Below, one piece after another: positions 47,818 to 57,283 of a stretch of DNA of 64,000 bases (position 1 is the stretch's first letter; each line of letters begins with the position of its first letter). The stretch is from Tunturibacter empetritectus (lineage in GTDB: Bacteria > Acidobacteriota > Terriglobia > Terriglobales > Acidobacteriaceae), in contig NZ_CP132932.1 in the NCBI RefSeq assembly GCF_040358985.1, positions 2,976,001 to 3,040,000 on the forward strand, read 5' to 3'. A program made the translations under genes and the position numbers. The notes below the pieces were generated by a model. The model had not been told where the DNA came from, searched no databases, and was given only the letters and a program-made list of their open reading frames with translations.

Positions 47818-48650
47818 CGTATCAGATGACCAGTTCTGCTCCATCGGGTCTTATTCAATATGTGCAAAGCGGTCGTGAAAAATGAGCTGGCACGAGCGCC
47901 CAAGCTGGCCCCTTGTGCGTCCATCTGGGCTGCAGTCGCTTCGAAAGACCAATAGTTGAAGAGTGGTCGCCCGAGGATATTGCCTCGTGGAACGAAGCCC
48001 CAGAAGCGCCCATCTGCGCTATGCTCGCGGTTATCGCCCATGGCAAAGAAATTCCCCGGTGGCACTACCAGATCACCGCCTTGTACATGCGAAGGTAATG
48101 CCTGGGACCAGACTTCAAAGGAGCCAGGTGGCGTGCCCCGTGTTGGAAAATCATCACGCGCAGGACTGTATTCGTCATCTGGATCGGCCGAAAATTTCGG
48201 CATTGCCGCGTAAGACTCGTTTTGAGCGACTCCGTTAAGGTAAACGACCCCATGTATAAGGTGAATGCGGTCACCAGGAACCCCAATGAGGCGTTTTACC
48301 AAGATGAGGTCAGGCGTCTCAGGATTCGGCTTGTAAAAGACGATCACGTCACCGCGCTGCGGCTCGCGATAGTGGACAAAGGGAGCCCACCCGATAGGCG
48401 GCGCGAAGGTGATTCGATCTACGAGAACGTGATCGCCGATCAGAAGCGTTTTCTCCATCGAGCCGGAAGGGATCACGAAGTTCTGGAAGACGAAGTTCAT
48501 AACAAAGAGCCCCGCAACCAGAACTACACAGATAGAGGACAGCGCCTCCAATGGTGTCTCAGCTCTCTCTCTTGTGCCTGCGCTTGTATGTAGTGAGCTA
48601 GTCAGTGCTTCCTCAGTCTGCAGAGAGCCGTCCCTATTTTGTTCGCTCAC
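47814..48650 (-). CDS. lepB: Signal peptidase I
   Basis: A 278-aa inner-membrane serine protease that cleaves signal peptides. One membrane helix (about 38-58) precedes the catalytic S64 in IPSGSM. The general-base lysine is K119 in ILVKRLIGVPGD. GDNREHSADGRFWGFVP is box E. The C-terminal ~35 residues (QGASLGARASSFF and onward) are outside the family and read into repeat R2. It sits between trpE and trpG, bounded by R2 and R3. Confidence 0.93.
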   Translation of the reverse strand: MSEQNRDGSLQTEEALTSSLHTSAGTRERAETPLEALSSICVVLVAGLFVMNFVFQNFVIPSGSMEKTLLIGDHVLVDRITFAPPIGWAPFVHYREPQRGDVIVFYKPNPETPDLILVKRLIGVPGDRIHLIHGVVYLNGVAQNESYAAMPKFSADPDDEYSPARDDFPTRGTPPGSFEVWSQALPSHVQGGDLVVPPGNFFAMGDNREHSADGRFWGFVPRGNILGRPLFNYWSFEATAAQMDAQGASLGARASSFFTTALHILNKTRWSRTGHLIR

Positions 48651-48691
48651 GAGTTCCTCGTTCCGAAAACCAGTTTCTCATAGCCACCCAA

Positions 48692-48747
48692 CAAACGGGG
48701 TTATCGGCAACCTTGACAATCGACTCTAGTAGTGAACGACGCGACTC
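48692..48747. repeat. Direct repeat R3 of the trp region
   Basis: CAAACGGGGTTATCGGCAAC followed by CTT, then TCGACTCTAGTAGTGAAC and GACGCGACT. The head matches R2, the middle matches the sequence before R1 and the tail matches both. It lies between the lepB start and the trpE stop. Confidence 0.65.
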
Positions 48748-48759
48748 AACCACATACCC

Positions 48760-50331
48760 CTAAACACCTCTTGCCCGCTCAATCGCCCTTACCACCGCCC
48801 GCGCCTTATTCCCACACTCTTCAAACTCCTTCTCCGGCACCGAATCCGCCACAATCCCCGCCCCCGCCTGAAAGTGTCCCTGCTCTCCATTCATATACAG
48901 CGTTCGAATCGCAATGCAAGAATCCAGATTCCCGCTGAAGTCCGCATACAGCACACTCCCCCCATAAACCCCACGCCGAGCCGGCTCCAACTCCTCAATA
49001 ATCTCCATCGCCCGAATCTTCGGCGCACCGCTCAGCGTCCCGGCAGGGAAGCACGCACGAAACGCATCCAGCGCCCCCAACCCCGCCTTTAGCCTACCCT
49101 CCAGCGAACTCACCATATGCATCACGTGGCTGTACCGCTCCACAAACATCAGATCCTTCACCTTCACCGACCCAAACTCACTCACTCGCCCCACATCGTT
49201 CCGCCCCAGGTCGACCAGCATAATGTGCTCGGCCACCTCCTTCTCATCTGCGCGAAGATCCGCCTCCATCGCCCGATCCTTCACCTCATCCACACCCCGC
49301 GGCCGCGTCCCGGCAATCGGCCGATACTCCACCTCGCGCCCATGCACCCTCACCAGCAGCTCCGGCGAAGACCCTACAATATGCGCCACAGAAGATTGTG
49401 GCGGCACAGAACCGGATGCCCCACGTCTCGCTTTTGCAGACGTGGGTTTCAACCCAGCCCCAGCGGCGTCATCCAACCCAAACCGCAAAAAATACATATA
49501 CGGCGAAGGATTCACAATCCGCAGCGCCCGATAAATCTCAAACGCATCCACCCCCGGCACACAATCAAATCGCTGCGACAGCACACACTGAAACACATCC
49601 CCCGAAGCGATGTATTCCTTTACCTTCTCCACCGCTTTTAGAAACTTCAGCCGAGGAGTCCGCGAAGTAATCTTCAACTTCCCCTCAGGCTTCTTCTTCC
49701 GAAGCACCGGCAGTGCCTCCGCCAGTCGCCTCTCCATCTTGTTCAGCCTTTGAACCGCCCGTTCATACGCACCCTCGCGGGCCTCACGCGTCAGGTCCGC
49801 CGTCACCATCAGGTGAATCTCCTTCTTCACATGGTCGAAGGCCAGCACCTGATCAAAGAACATCAGGCAGGCATCCGGCACCCCCAACTCATCCTTCGCC
49901 AGCGAGGGCAGCTTCTCAATCTGCCGCACGACGTCATACGCAAAGAACCCCACCGCCCCAGCCGTAAACGGAGGCAGTCCCGGCAACCGCACCGGAGTAT
50001 GCCCACTCAGCGCCCGCTTCAGCTCCTCGAAGATATCCCCCTCGAACGCGCTCTCCCGTCGCCCCTCGCGAACGGTAATGTGCGTCCCCCGGGCCACCAT
50101 CTTTTTATAAGGTTGAATGCCGATGAAGGTGTAACGCCCAACATGTTCGCCACCTTCGACCGATTCCAGCAGAAACGCCTCTGGCTCCTCGGAGGCAATC
50201 CGCAGAAATGCCGAGACGGGAGTCTCGAGATCTGCCGTCACCGTGCGATAAACGGGCACGAGCGAGTGTTTGCGGCTTAATTTCAGAAATTCACTAGCAG
50301 AGGGGAGGGAGTTGGAGTTGAAGGAAGGCAT
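48760..50331 (-). CDS. trpE: Anthranilate synthase component I
   Basis: A 523-aa chorismate-utilising enzyme, first step of tryptophan synthesis. VFQCVLSQRF, NPSPYMYFLRF, GSSPELLVRV, RPIAGTRPRG, LVDLGRNDVGRVSEFGSV, FPAGTLSGAPKIRAMEII and YGGSVLYADFSGNLDSCIAIRT are all present. The ATG at 50331 follows GGAGGAAGCC, so it is preferred over the ATG pair at 50346. Between FLRFG and VGSSPELL the family has only a few residues; here ~25 extra residues are encoded by a palindromic repeat (see 49418). The feedback-inhibition region near the N-terminus (LLESVEGGEHVGRYTF) looks normal. Confidence 0.95.
   Translation of the reverse strand: MPSFNSNSLPSASEFLKLSRKHSLVPVYRTVTADLETPVSAFLRIASEEPEAFLLESVEGGEHVGRYTFIGIQPYKKMVARGTHITVREGRRESAFEGDIFEELKRALSGHTPVRLPGLPPFTAGAVGFFAYDVVRQIEKLPSLAKDELGVPDACLMFFDQVLAFDHVKKEIHLMVTADLTREAREGAYERAVQRLNKMERRLAEALPVLRKKKPEGKLKITSRTPRLKFLKAVEKVKEYIASGDVFQCVLSQRFDCVPGVDAFEIYRALRIVNPSPYMYFLRFGLDDAAGAGLKPTSAKARRGASGSVPPQSSVAHIVGSSPELLVRVHGREVEYRPIAGTRPRGVDEVKDRAMEADLRADEKEVAEHIMLVDLGRNDVGRVSEFGSVKVKDLMFVERYSHVMHMVSSLEGRLKAGLGALDAFRACFPAGTLSGAPKIRAMEIIEELEPARRGVYGGSVLYADFSGNLDSCIAIRTLYMNGEQGHFQAGAGIVADSVPEKEFEECGNKARAVVRAIERARGV
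49418..49464 (-). repeat. Palindromic repeat inserted in frame in trpE
   Basis: On the plus strand CCCACGTCT, a 9-nt loop and AGACGTGGG form a 9-bp palindrome, followed by TTTCAACCCAGCCCC. It is read in trpE as GAGLKPTSAKARRGA (about residues 290-304). The palindrome plus GTTGAAACCCACG is the form of a dispersed intergenic repeat in Acidobacteria, from memory. It adds a basic, flexible loop to a conserved enzyme without breaking the frame. Confidence 0.65.
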
Positions 50332-50419
50332 GGCTTCCTCCATCATAAATGCGTCTTTATGCAGGTTTTAGGTCGAATCGGCTAACCTTGACTACGGCGG
50401 TCCTCCCCCATTGGTTTCA

Positions 50420-50449
50420 TTGCACATCGTCGTTTCGCGAGCCTATACT
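50420..50449 (+). promoter_or_regulatory. Sigma-70 promoter of the glutamate dehydrogenase gene
   Basis: TTGCAC (50420-50425), an 18-nt spacer and TATACT (50444-50449) form the best promoter match I saw in the window, about 110 nt upstream of the gdhA ATG. Confidence 0.5.
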
Positions 50450-50559
50450 CCTCGAGTTTGGCCACAGACCGGTCTGGCACAAGCTGTATCCTGCTTCTTG
50501 TGAGGCAAAAGATGGCCGGAGAATCGCTGATACCAGCAACAGAACAAAGGAACGTAAAA

Positions 50560-51825
<1,266 letters not shown>

Positions 51826-51844
51826 CGTTCCTGCAACGGCAAAG

Positions 51845-51875
51845 AGAGAGGCAGCTCACAAGGCTGCCTCTTTTT
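51845..51875. terminator. Intrinsic bidirectional terminator after gdhA
   Basis: AGAGGCAGC and GCTGCCTCT pair around a 7-nt loop, followed by TTTTGC on the plus strand and CTCTTT on the minus. It serves gdhA and the convergent surface-protein gene. Confidence 0.9.
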
Positions 51876-51907
51876 GCTGTCTCTTGCTACGGCTCCGGTC
51901 TGAACAG

Positions 51908-54616
51908 CTACTCTTGCACTGTCACTTTCACTTCGGTGGATACGTCTTGAACAGACTGCCCTATAGCGGTTCCAATAATTCGAATCGTATAACTGCCCGG
52001 CTTGGTCCCGAGGTCGGTGCAGGCCGAGCATCCGGCCAGGGAAGCCGCTCCGCAGATTGCAAGCACCGCCGCCAGCAAGTTTCGAATCGTCCGCCGCCGC
52101 GTACCCGGCAAGAGCAGAACAACCAGCGTCGCCAGAGTCGTACTCGCAAACGGCAGACCAGCCGTCCGCGACTGGGAGTCCGCGACCTCGCAGGACCGGG
52201 GAGCCATCATGCTCACGTGCAGCGTAGTGGTTCCGCCACCTCCAGGAATCGTTGACGCAGCGAAGACACAGGTCGCCTCCGAGGGCAGATCGCTGCACGA
52301 CAACTGCACCGGCTGCAGATACCCGGCCGGAGGAGTCACTGTCACCTGCAGGCTGATCGTGCCGCCAACCGTCGTCGTCGGGGATCCGGTCACCGAAATA
52401 ATGAACGCATTCGTTGTCGGCGCCAGTGGCAGCACCGTCACCGTCACTGGTGCGGACGTCGATCCCTGATGCGTTGAATCGCCCGAGTACACCGCCGACA
52501 GCGTATGTCTCCCTATCGCGAATCCGGAGCCTGCACTCGCGGGGCAGCTTGCTGCCTGGGTAACCGCGATCGTGCAGATGTTCGTCGTGTCGTCGAAAAA
52601 AGAGATCGTCCCGGTCGGTGTGCTGCCATCGCTCGCGGTCACTATTGCAGACCCACTGACCGTCTGCCCAAAGTAGATCGTCGACGGCGTCGAAATCGTA
52701 AAGACCACCATGGTCGGGATGCTCGTCACCGCGTGTGTAGGGTTTGTTTTGATCGTGTTGAGCAGCACCGTGATCCCGCCGGTAACGACATCGTCGCTCG
52801 CAGGCGTTGTTGGCCCCACCGCCGAGTTCGCAATCACCGTTCCGCCGTTGGCAACAACCAGATCCGTAAATCCATCCTTGTTCACATCCCCGGCAGAGAT
52901 TGAGTTGATCCCCATACCGGCAAGGAAGTGCGCTTCCGCCCCAAAGATTCGCCGTCCAAGATTTCCCTGCACGCTCACCACGTACCCGTCGCTCATCACC
53001 AGGTCCGGCCACCCATCGCCGTCTAAATCGATCGCAGCCAACTGGTAGAAGTTTCGTGAAGGCGTCATCACCACAGGCGTCGAGAAGCTTCCATCGGCGT
53101 TTCCATACCAGAGATAAATTGCGTTTGCTACGGCTGCCGTCGGGTGAGCGTGATCAGCGCTCGTGTTGTCGTACGCTGCGATCACATCCTGATTGCCATC
53201 TCCGTCGAGATCGACCGCGACTGATGCGGTCTGAACAAGTCCCACTCCCTGCGGAGCTCCCGGCAAGCCATCAACCTGCCCCCCCGCGGTCGCACTCACC
53301 GGCGCGTTCGTCGATGTCGCTGAGGAGAACGATCCGTCTCCACTCCCATGCAGCAACAGCGCCTGCGAAGCCGAAACATTTACCACCGCATCCAGATTGC
53401 CCGATCCGCTAAACTCCCCCAAAGCCCCGCTCAGCGCCGGTCGTCCTGCCGAAAACGCACGGGAACTCCCGAGTCCTCCGTCCGAACTCCCCAACAGAAC
53501 TGCGATTCCCTCAGGCGAATCCACCGCCAAATCCAGCACGCCGTCGCCGTTGAAGTCCGCGGCTGCGAAGCTCGCCCGTCCCGGCCCCGCGTTGTAGATC
53601 CCCTTCAGCGTCAGACTCAAATCGCTCTGCTCAACCAGAACACTCACGCCAGCAGGAGTCGCCGTATAAAAATTGTGGCGCCCTGCGGTATCCGTCACCG
53701 CGACCAGGTGTCCCCCCAAACCTGCCGTCGCATCTGCGCTACCACTTCCGCCCTCAGGGCTGGTCGAGAAACTTCCATCGGCGTGTCCATGAAAGATCTC
53801 GATCCGTCCATCGGCGCCCTCCAACACGAGGTCGGGATGTCCATCATCGTCGACGTCATGCAGCAGCATGCTCCGCGTCGCGCTTGAGCCGGTAAAGCTC
53901 GCGAAAGGGGTCAGCAGCCCAGCGGTCGATCCAAGAAAGACATCCACCGCGCCACCGACGACAGACTGAATCAACAGATCGGTGTGACCGTCTTCATTCA
54001 GATCCGCTGTAGCCATCGGGCCAACGCCGCCCGGCAGCCGCGTTCCGACGATCCTTACCAGAACTCCGCTCTCATCGCTCGTCAGCGTAATCAACGAAGG
54101 GTTCGAGGCATCCTCCACCAACAGGTCCAGGTACGCCGTATCGTGGAGCTGCGCCCCCATCACGTAACGGAACTGAGGAGCATTCGTTCCTAGAATGGCG
54201 AAGGTCCCAAGCTCCTGCGCCGGCCTAAAGGTTCCATCGCCATTCCCCAGCGCCAGATAAGCCTTTCCGAGCCCAACCTCGCCCCAGACCCACGCAAGGT
54301 CCACATGCCCGTCGTGATTGAAGTCTGCGACCGCAATCGAAGCTCCCGCGGTAGCCAGTGTCTGGCCGGGCGCGAAGGTTCCATCCCCGTTACTCAGCAG
54401 GATATGAGTCGTTGACGAGGTCGCCGTCGCGCCATAGTCGGTGTAGATCAGGTCAGCCCGGCCATCTCCGTTCACATCGGCGGCCACAACTCCAGACGGC
54501 CAACTCCCCGTAGCAATCATCAGGGGTTGTTGAAACTGCTGCGCCGTCCCAGCCACAGCCATTAGGCTTAGCGAGCAGAAGGCTATCGTCCTCGGCAAGA
54601 CACTAAGAATCGGCAT
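51908..54616 (-). CDS. Large surface protein with FG-GAP repeats and Ig-like domains
   Basis: A 902-aa exported protein with an N-terminal signal peptide (SLSLMAVAGTAQQ). About eight FG-GAP/VCBS units are recognisable by their calcium-binding motifs, for example ADVNGDGRADLI, ADFNHDGHVDLA, DVDDDGHPDLV, DFNGDGVLDLA and DLDGDGWPDLV; they should fold as a beta-propeller. A Big-type Ig domain (TISFFDDTTNICTIAV to TLSAVYSGDSTHQGS) follows. Two hydrophobic segments with RRRTIRN between them near residues 815-860 may anchor it. Probably involved in adhesion or matrix binding. Confidence 0.85.
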   Translation of the reverse strand: MPILSVLPRTIAFCSLSLMAVAGTAQQFQQPLMIATGSWPSGVVAADVNGDGRADLIYTDYGATATSSTTHILLSNGDGTFAPGQTLATAGASIAVADFNHDGHVDLAWVWGEVGLGKAYLALGNGDGTFRPAQELGTFAILGTNAPQFRYVMGAQLHDTAYLDLLVEDASNPSLITLTSDESGVLVRIVGTRLPGGVGPMATADLNEDGHTDLLIQSVVGGAVDVFLGSTAGLLTPFASFTGSSATRSMLLHDVDDDGHPDLVLEGADGRIEIFHGHADGSFSTSPEGGSGSADATAGLGGHLVAVTDTAGRHNFYTATPAGVSVLVEQSDLSLTLKGIYNAGPGRASFAAADFNGDGVLDLAVDSPEGIAVLLGSSDGGLGSSRAFSAGRPALSGALGEFSGSGNLDAVVNVSASQALLLHGSGDGSFSSATSTNAPVSATAGGQVDGLPGAPQGVGLVQTASVAVDLDGDGNQDVIAAYDNTSADHAHPTAAVANAIYLWYGNADGSFSTPVVMTPSRNFYQLAAIDLDGDGWPDLVMSDGYVVSVQGNLGRRIFGAEAHFLAGMGINSISAGDVNKDGFTDLVVANGGTVIANSAVGPTTPASDDVVTGGITVLLNTIKTNPTHAVTSIPTMVVFTISTPSTIYFGQTVSGSAIVTASDGSTPTGTISFFDDTTNICTIAVTQAASCPASAGSGFAIGRHTLSAVYSGDSTHQGSTSAPVTVTVLPLAPTTNAFIISVTGSPTTTVGGTISLQVTVTPPAGYLQPVQLSCSDLPSEATCVFAASTIPGGGGTTTLHVSMMAPRSCEVADSQSRTAGLPFASTTLATLVVLLLPGTRRRTIRNLLAAVLAICGAASLAGCSACTDLGTKPGSYTIRIIGTAIGQSVQDVSTEVKVTVQE

Positions 54617-54687
54617 ATCGAAACGCTCGAACTATTTCTCTATCGGCGTTTTCGAAGGAACTTAGAGGTGCATCTGAAACTCAAGCA

Positions 54688-54713
54688 CTTAGAACTCCAT
54701 TTTGGGAGTTAAG
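54688..54713. other. Inverted repeat in the divergent gap before pgsA
   Basis: CTTAGAACTCC-ATTTTG-GGAGTTAAG is almost a complete palindrome, located 72 nt upstream of the surface-protein gene and 185 nt upstream of pgsA. It is placed where an operator would act on either promoter. The rest of this 282-bp gap shows nothing else I can name. Confidence 0.35.
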
Positions 54714-54898
54714 AATAGCGGTCTCCGAGGCGTCGAAACGCCAGCGTAGGTCGCTAAAGTCCTCCGCTATCTTGTCGATAGCCGCCAAGGAGTAGCCCCG
54801 CAACCTCAGGCTGCCGTTGGCCTTTCCCACTTTCACGCGTCTTACTGTGGCAGAATGCTATTGTGTCGCGTACTCTCGATGCGCACTGTAACCTCTCG

Positions 54899-55606
54899 AT
54901 GAACCTGCCCAACTCCATCACGATGAGCCGTATCGCATGCGTCCCTCTGCTCATCTGGATCCTCTCGGCCGCCTTCCCCTTCACCGGCGGACACGGAGCC
55001 GTGGGTCTGCGCGGCGGCGAACAGGAGATCATCGCCAGCATCGTCTTCATCCTTGCCGCCATCACCGACGGACTCGACGGTTACCTCGCCCGCCGCCGCA
55101 AACAGATCACGACAATGGGCATGTTGCTCGACCCACTCGCGGACAAGCTCATGGTCACCGCCGCCTACATCATTCTCGTGGCCTATAACCCCCGCGTGGT
55201 GCCGCCCTGGATCGCGGTCCTGGTCATCGGCCGCGAGTTCCTTGTCTCGGGTCTCCGCAGCATCGCCGCCGCCGAAGGCTTCACCATCGAAGCCAGCGAG
55301 ATCGGAAAGCTCAAGACCGTCATTCAGATCGTCTCCGTCGTCGCGGCCATCCTTGCGCACCGCTGGGACTATTGGGTCTGGTTTCCAAACCTGGGCGGCG
55401 GTTACATCGTCGGCGTTCACTTCATCGCCGTCACTGCCATCTATTGGATGACCATCGTGTCGATCATCTCCGCGGTCGATTACTTCATCGGCTTCTGGAA
55501 GAAGATCGACCACGCCTCCGACAAACGCCGCAAGCGTCGCAGCTTTGTCCTCACCCGCAAGCCCAAGCCGATGCCTCCGGCAGAGCATCCGTCCCGCATC
55601 TCCTAA
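54899..55606 (+). CDS. pgsA: CDP-diacylglycerol-glycerol-3-phosphate 3-phosphatidyltransferase
   Basis: A 235-aa inner-membrane enzyme that makes phosphatidylglycerophosphate. The CDP-alcohol phosphotransferase motif is complete: DGLDGYLARRRKQITTMGML with LDPLADK. The start MNLPNSITMSRI at 54899 is the family norm; a GTG at 54863 would add 12 residues. No clear ribosome binding site supports either. The C-terminus has an unusual basic tail (KRRKRRSFVLTRKPKPMPP). Confidence 0.92.
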   Translation: MNLPNSITMSRIACVPLLIWILSAAFPFTGGHGAVGLRGGEQEIIASIVFILAAITDGLDGYLARRRKQITTMGMLLDPLADKLMVTAAYIILVAYNPRVVPPWIAVLVIGREFLVSGLRSIAAAEGFTIEASEIGKLKTVIQIVSVVAAILAHRWDYWVWFPNLGGGYIVGVHFIAVTAIYWMTIVSIISAVDYFIGFWKKIDHASDKRRKRRSFVLTRKPKPMPPAEHPSRIS

Positions 55607-55630
55607 GTCCCGGCCCTGGGTTCAAAGCGA

Positions 55631-56344
55631 CTACGGGTTACTCGTTACCCTGCCGGAAGACGATGGCCCCATCGTCTTATAGTCGAAGGTAACGTCTGTT
55701 TCGAAGCGAACGGGCTCCGTGCCAACCATCAGCGGCTTGAAGCTCCAACCGCGTATCGCATCGATTGAGCTAGTTCGCAACATCTCAGGCCCACTCACTA
55801 TAAGAGCTTTCTCGATCGCTCCTGAACTTGAAACAACCGCTCTTACAACGACGGATCCGTTTAAATGAGCAGCCGCTGCGAGAGGGGGATAAATAGGCTG
55901 CTTTCGTGTTAGGACTATATCGGCGGCCTGGCTGGTAGTGAGCCTCCGCAGGAAATAACGCGTCGCATCCTTATTTTGCTCCAAAATAACGCCATCATTT
56001 CCGTCGCCGATCAGCTGTACAACCCAGTTACAGGAAACCCCATCTTCTGAAACTTGATAAAGAATCCGCACGCAGGCATCTGACGTTTGCGGGCAAGAAG
56101 AGGGGGCATCTTTGCCAACCGACCACGCTCCATTGGATGGCAAGGATTTGCCCGTTTTCTCTACGACGACTGTAGAGTCAAGAAGGCTTTGCTTCAGCAT
56201 CGCGCGGATCGCCTGAGCGCCAACGTCCTGTAAGCCTGCTGCACCTTTCTCAGCTTGTTGTGCGCTTAAAGGGGAAGCCATACATATAAGGAATGCTACC
56301 GCCGATAAAAGAAAATGGGGAATTACCCGAAAACTAACACTCAT
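55631..56344 (-). CDS. Exported protein with a TonB C-terminal domain
   Basis: A 237-aa protein with a cleavable-looking signal peptide (AVAFLICMASPLSAQQ). The last ~80 residues match the TonB C-terminal domain: PIYPPLAAAAHLNGSVVVRAVV, SGAIEKALIVSGPEML, SIDAIRGWSFKP. It lacks the N-terminal anchor and proline-rich spacer of an energising TonB. The middle part (CNWVVQLIGDGNDGVI) is unassigned. GC content is visibly lower than in its neighbours. Confidence 0.75.
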   Translation of the reverse strand: MSVSFRVIPHFLLSAVAFLICMASPLSAQQAEKGAAGLQDVGAQAIRAMLKQSLLDSTVVVEKTGKSLPSNGAWSVGKDAPSSCPQTSDACVRILYQVSEDGVSCNWVVQLIGDGNDGVILEQNKDATRYFLRRLTTSQAADIVLTRKQPIYPPLAAAAHLNGSVVVRAVVSSSGAIEKALIVSGPEMLRTSSIDAIRGWSFKPLMVGTEPVRFETDVTFDYKTMGPSSSGRVTSNP

Positions 56345-56369
56345 CCAATACGCCTTTCACTTCAATCAT

Positions 56370-56435
56370 TGCTGGAATTGGAATTCCAGTAATTCTACGC
56401 GACCATCCCTCTAAGCCGGCTATATGAACAATGGT
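56370..56435 (-). pseudogene. Degenerate copy of the fumarase 3' end
   Basis: On the minus strand this stretch reads TIVHIAGLEGWSRRITGIPIP. The real fumarase ends TSVHTTGPEEWSRRIAGIPIL, so 14 of 21 residues agree. DNA differences are mostly transitions at third codon positions, as if the copy came from a related gene rather than from a recent duplication. The similarity stops upstream of it. Its last bases form the palindrome CTGGAATT-GG-AATTCCAG (56372-56389). It lies just upstream of the TonB-C gene. Confidence 0.7.
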
Positions 56436-56577
56436 CTCGCATCTTCTAAACAAACGGCAGATCTTCAAACGTCGCAAAATTCTTCCTTGAACGCATGTCC
56501 TAAGAACATAGACAAACCGTCATGGTGCCTCTCCTAAATACTTCCTCCGGTCTTCCGAAGCGTCTAGAATCAATGCA

Positions 56578-57276
56578 ATGACACTTGTAGAGAAGCTTCG
56601 AAATAAAGCGCGCGCCACCGCGGACGGCCTCTTTTGCTCATCTTCTCCTGACGTTCGTCCGGTTGGCGATATAGATAGTGGAGGTTGGTATATAAACGTC
56701 AGCGAGCCACTTAGAGTCATCTACTGTGCAGGCGTCGGTCTCGATATGAGCTTCGAAGTGGCGTTGGCAAAGATGGCGGCTGAGCCAGTTCTTGTCTTCG
56801 ATCCTTCTCCAACCGGCATAGCCACCGTGGAGAAGTCTGACATCACGAACATCAAGTTCTTCCCCATCGGGCTTGCAGCTCACAGCGGGTCCATCGAGTT
56901 TTCGCTGCCGAAAGACGCTGCCGAAGGGTCATATTCCGTGGTCCAGGAGGGCGTCGAAACTATCCGGTTTGACTGTTATGACCTTGGCACGATCATGAGT
57001 ACAAACGACGACTCCTACATCGACCTGCTGAAGATGGATATCGAAGGATTTGAGTTCGATATCGTCCATCAGATCCTCGATCAACGCATCCCGATCCGGC
57101 AGTTATGCGTCGAATTTCACTCGTGGCTCAGGCCTGGCCAGACGTACAAGACGATAGTAAGGCTCCATCGTGCGGGCTACCGGCTCATTCATAAAAAGCG
57201 AGGCGATTACACCTTTCTCCTCGATAGATCACGTTACGCCGAACTGCAACGCAGCTACACTCAGCAACCGGCGTAG
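56578..57276 (+). CDS. FkbM family methyltransferase
   Basis: A 232-aa SAM-dependent methyltransferase of the FkbM type, usually acting on sugars or secondary metabolites. YCAGVGLDMSFEVALAK is the SAM-binding start and DLLKMDIEGFEFDIV the FkbM hallmark. There is no signal peptide or neighbouring glycosyltransferase. The gene is less GC-rich than its surroundings and ends 7 nt before the fumarase stop (convergent). It is flanked by the true and the degenerate fumarase 3' ends, which suggests acquisition. Confidence 0.85.
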   Translation: MTLVEKLRNKARATADGLFCSSSPDVRPVGDIDSGGWYINVSEPLRVIYCAGVGLDMSFEVALAKMAAEPVLVFDPSPTGIATVEKSDITNIKFFPIGLAAHSGSIEFSLPKDAAEGSYSVVQEGVETIRFDCYDLGTIMSTNDDSYIDLLKMDIEGFEFDIVHQILDQRIPIRQLCVEFHSWLRPGQTYKTIVRLHRAGYRLIHKKRGDYTFLLDRSRYAELQRSYTQQPA

Positions 57277-57283
57277 CTAAAAT

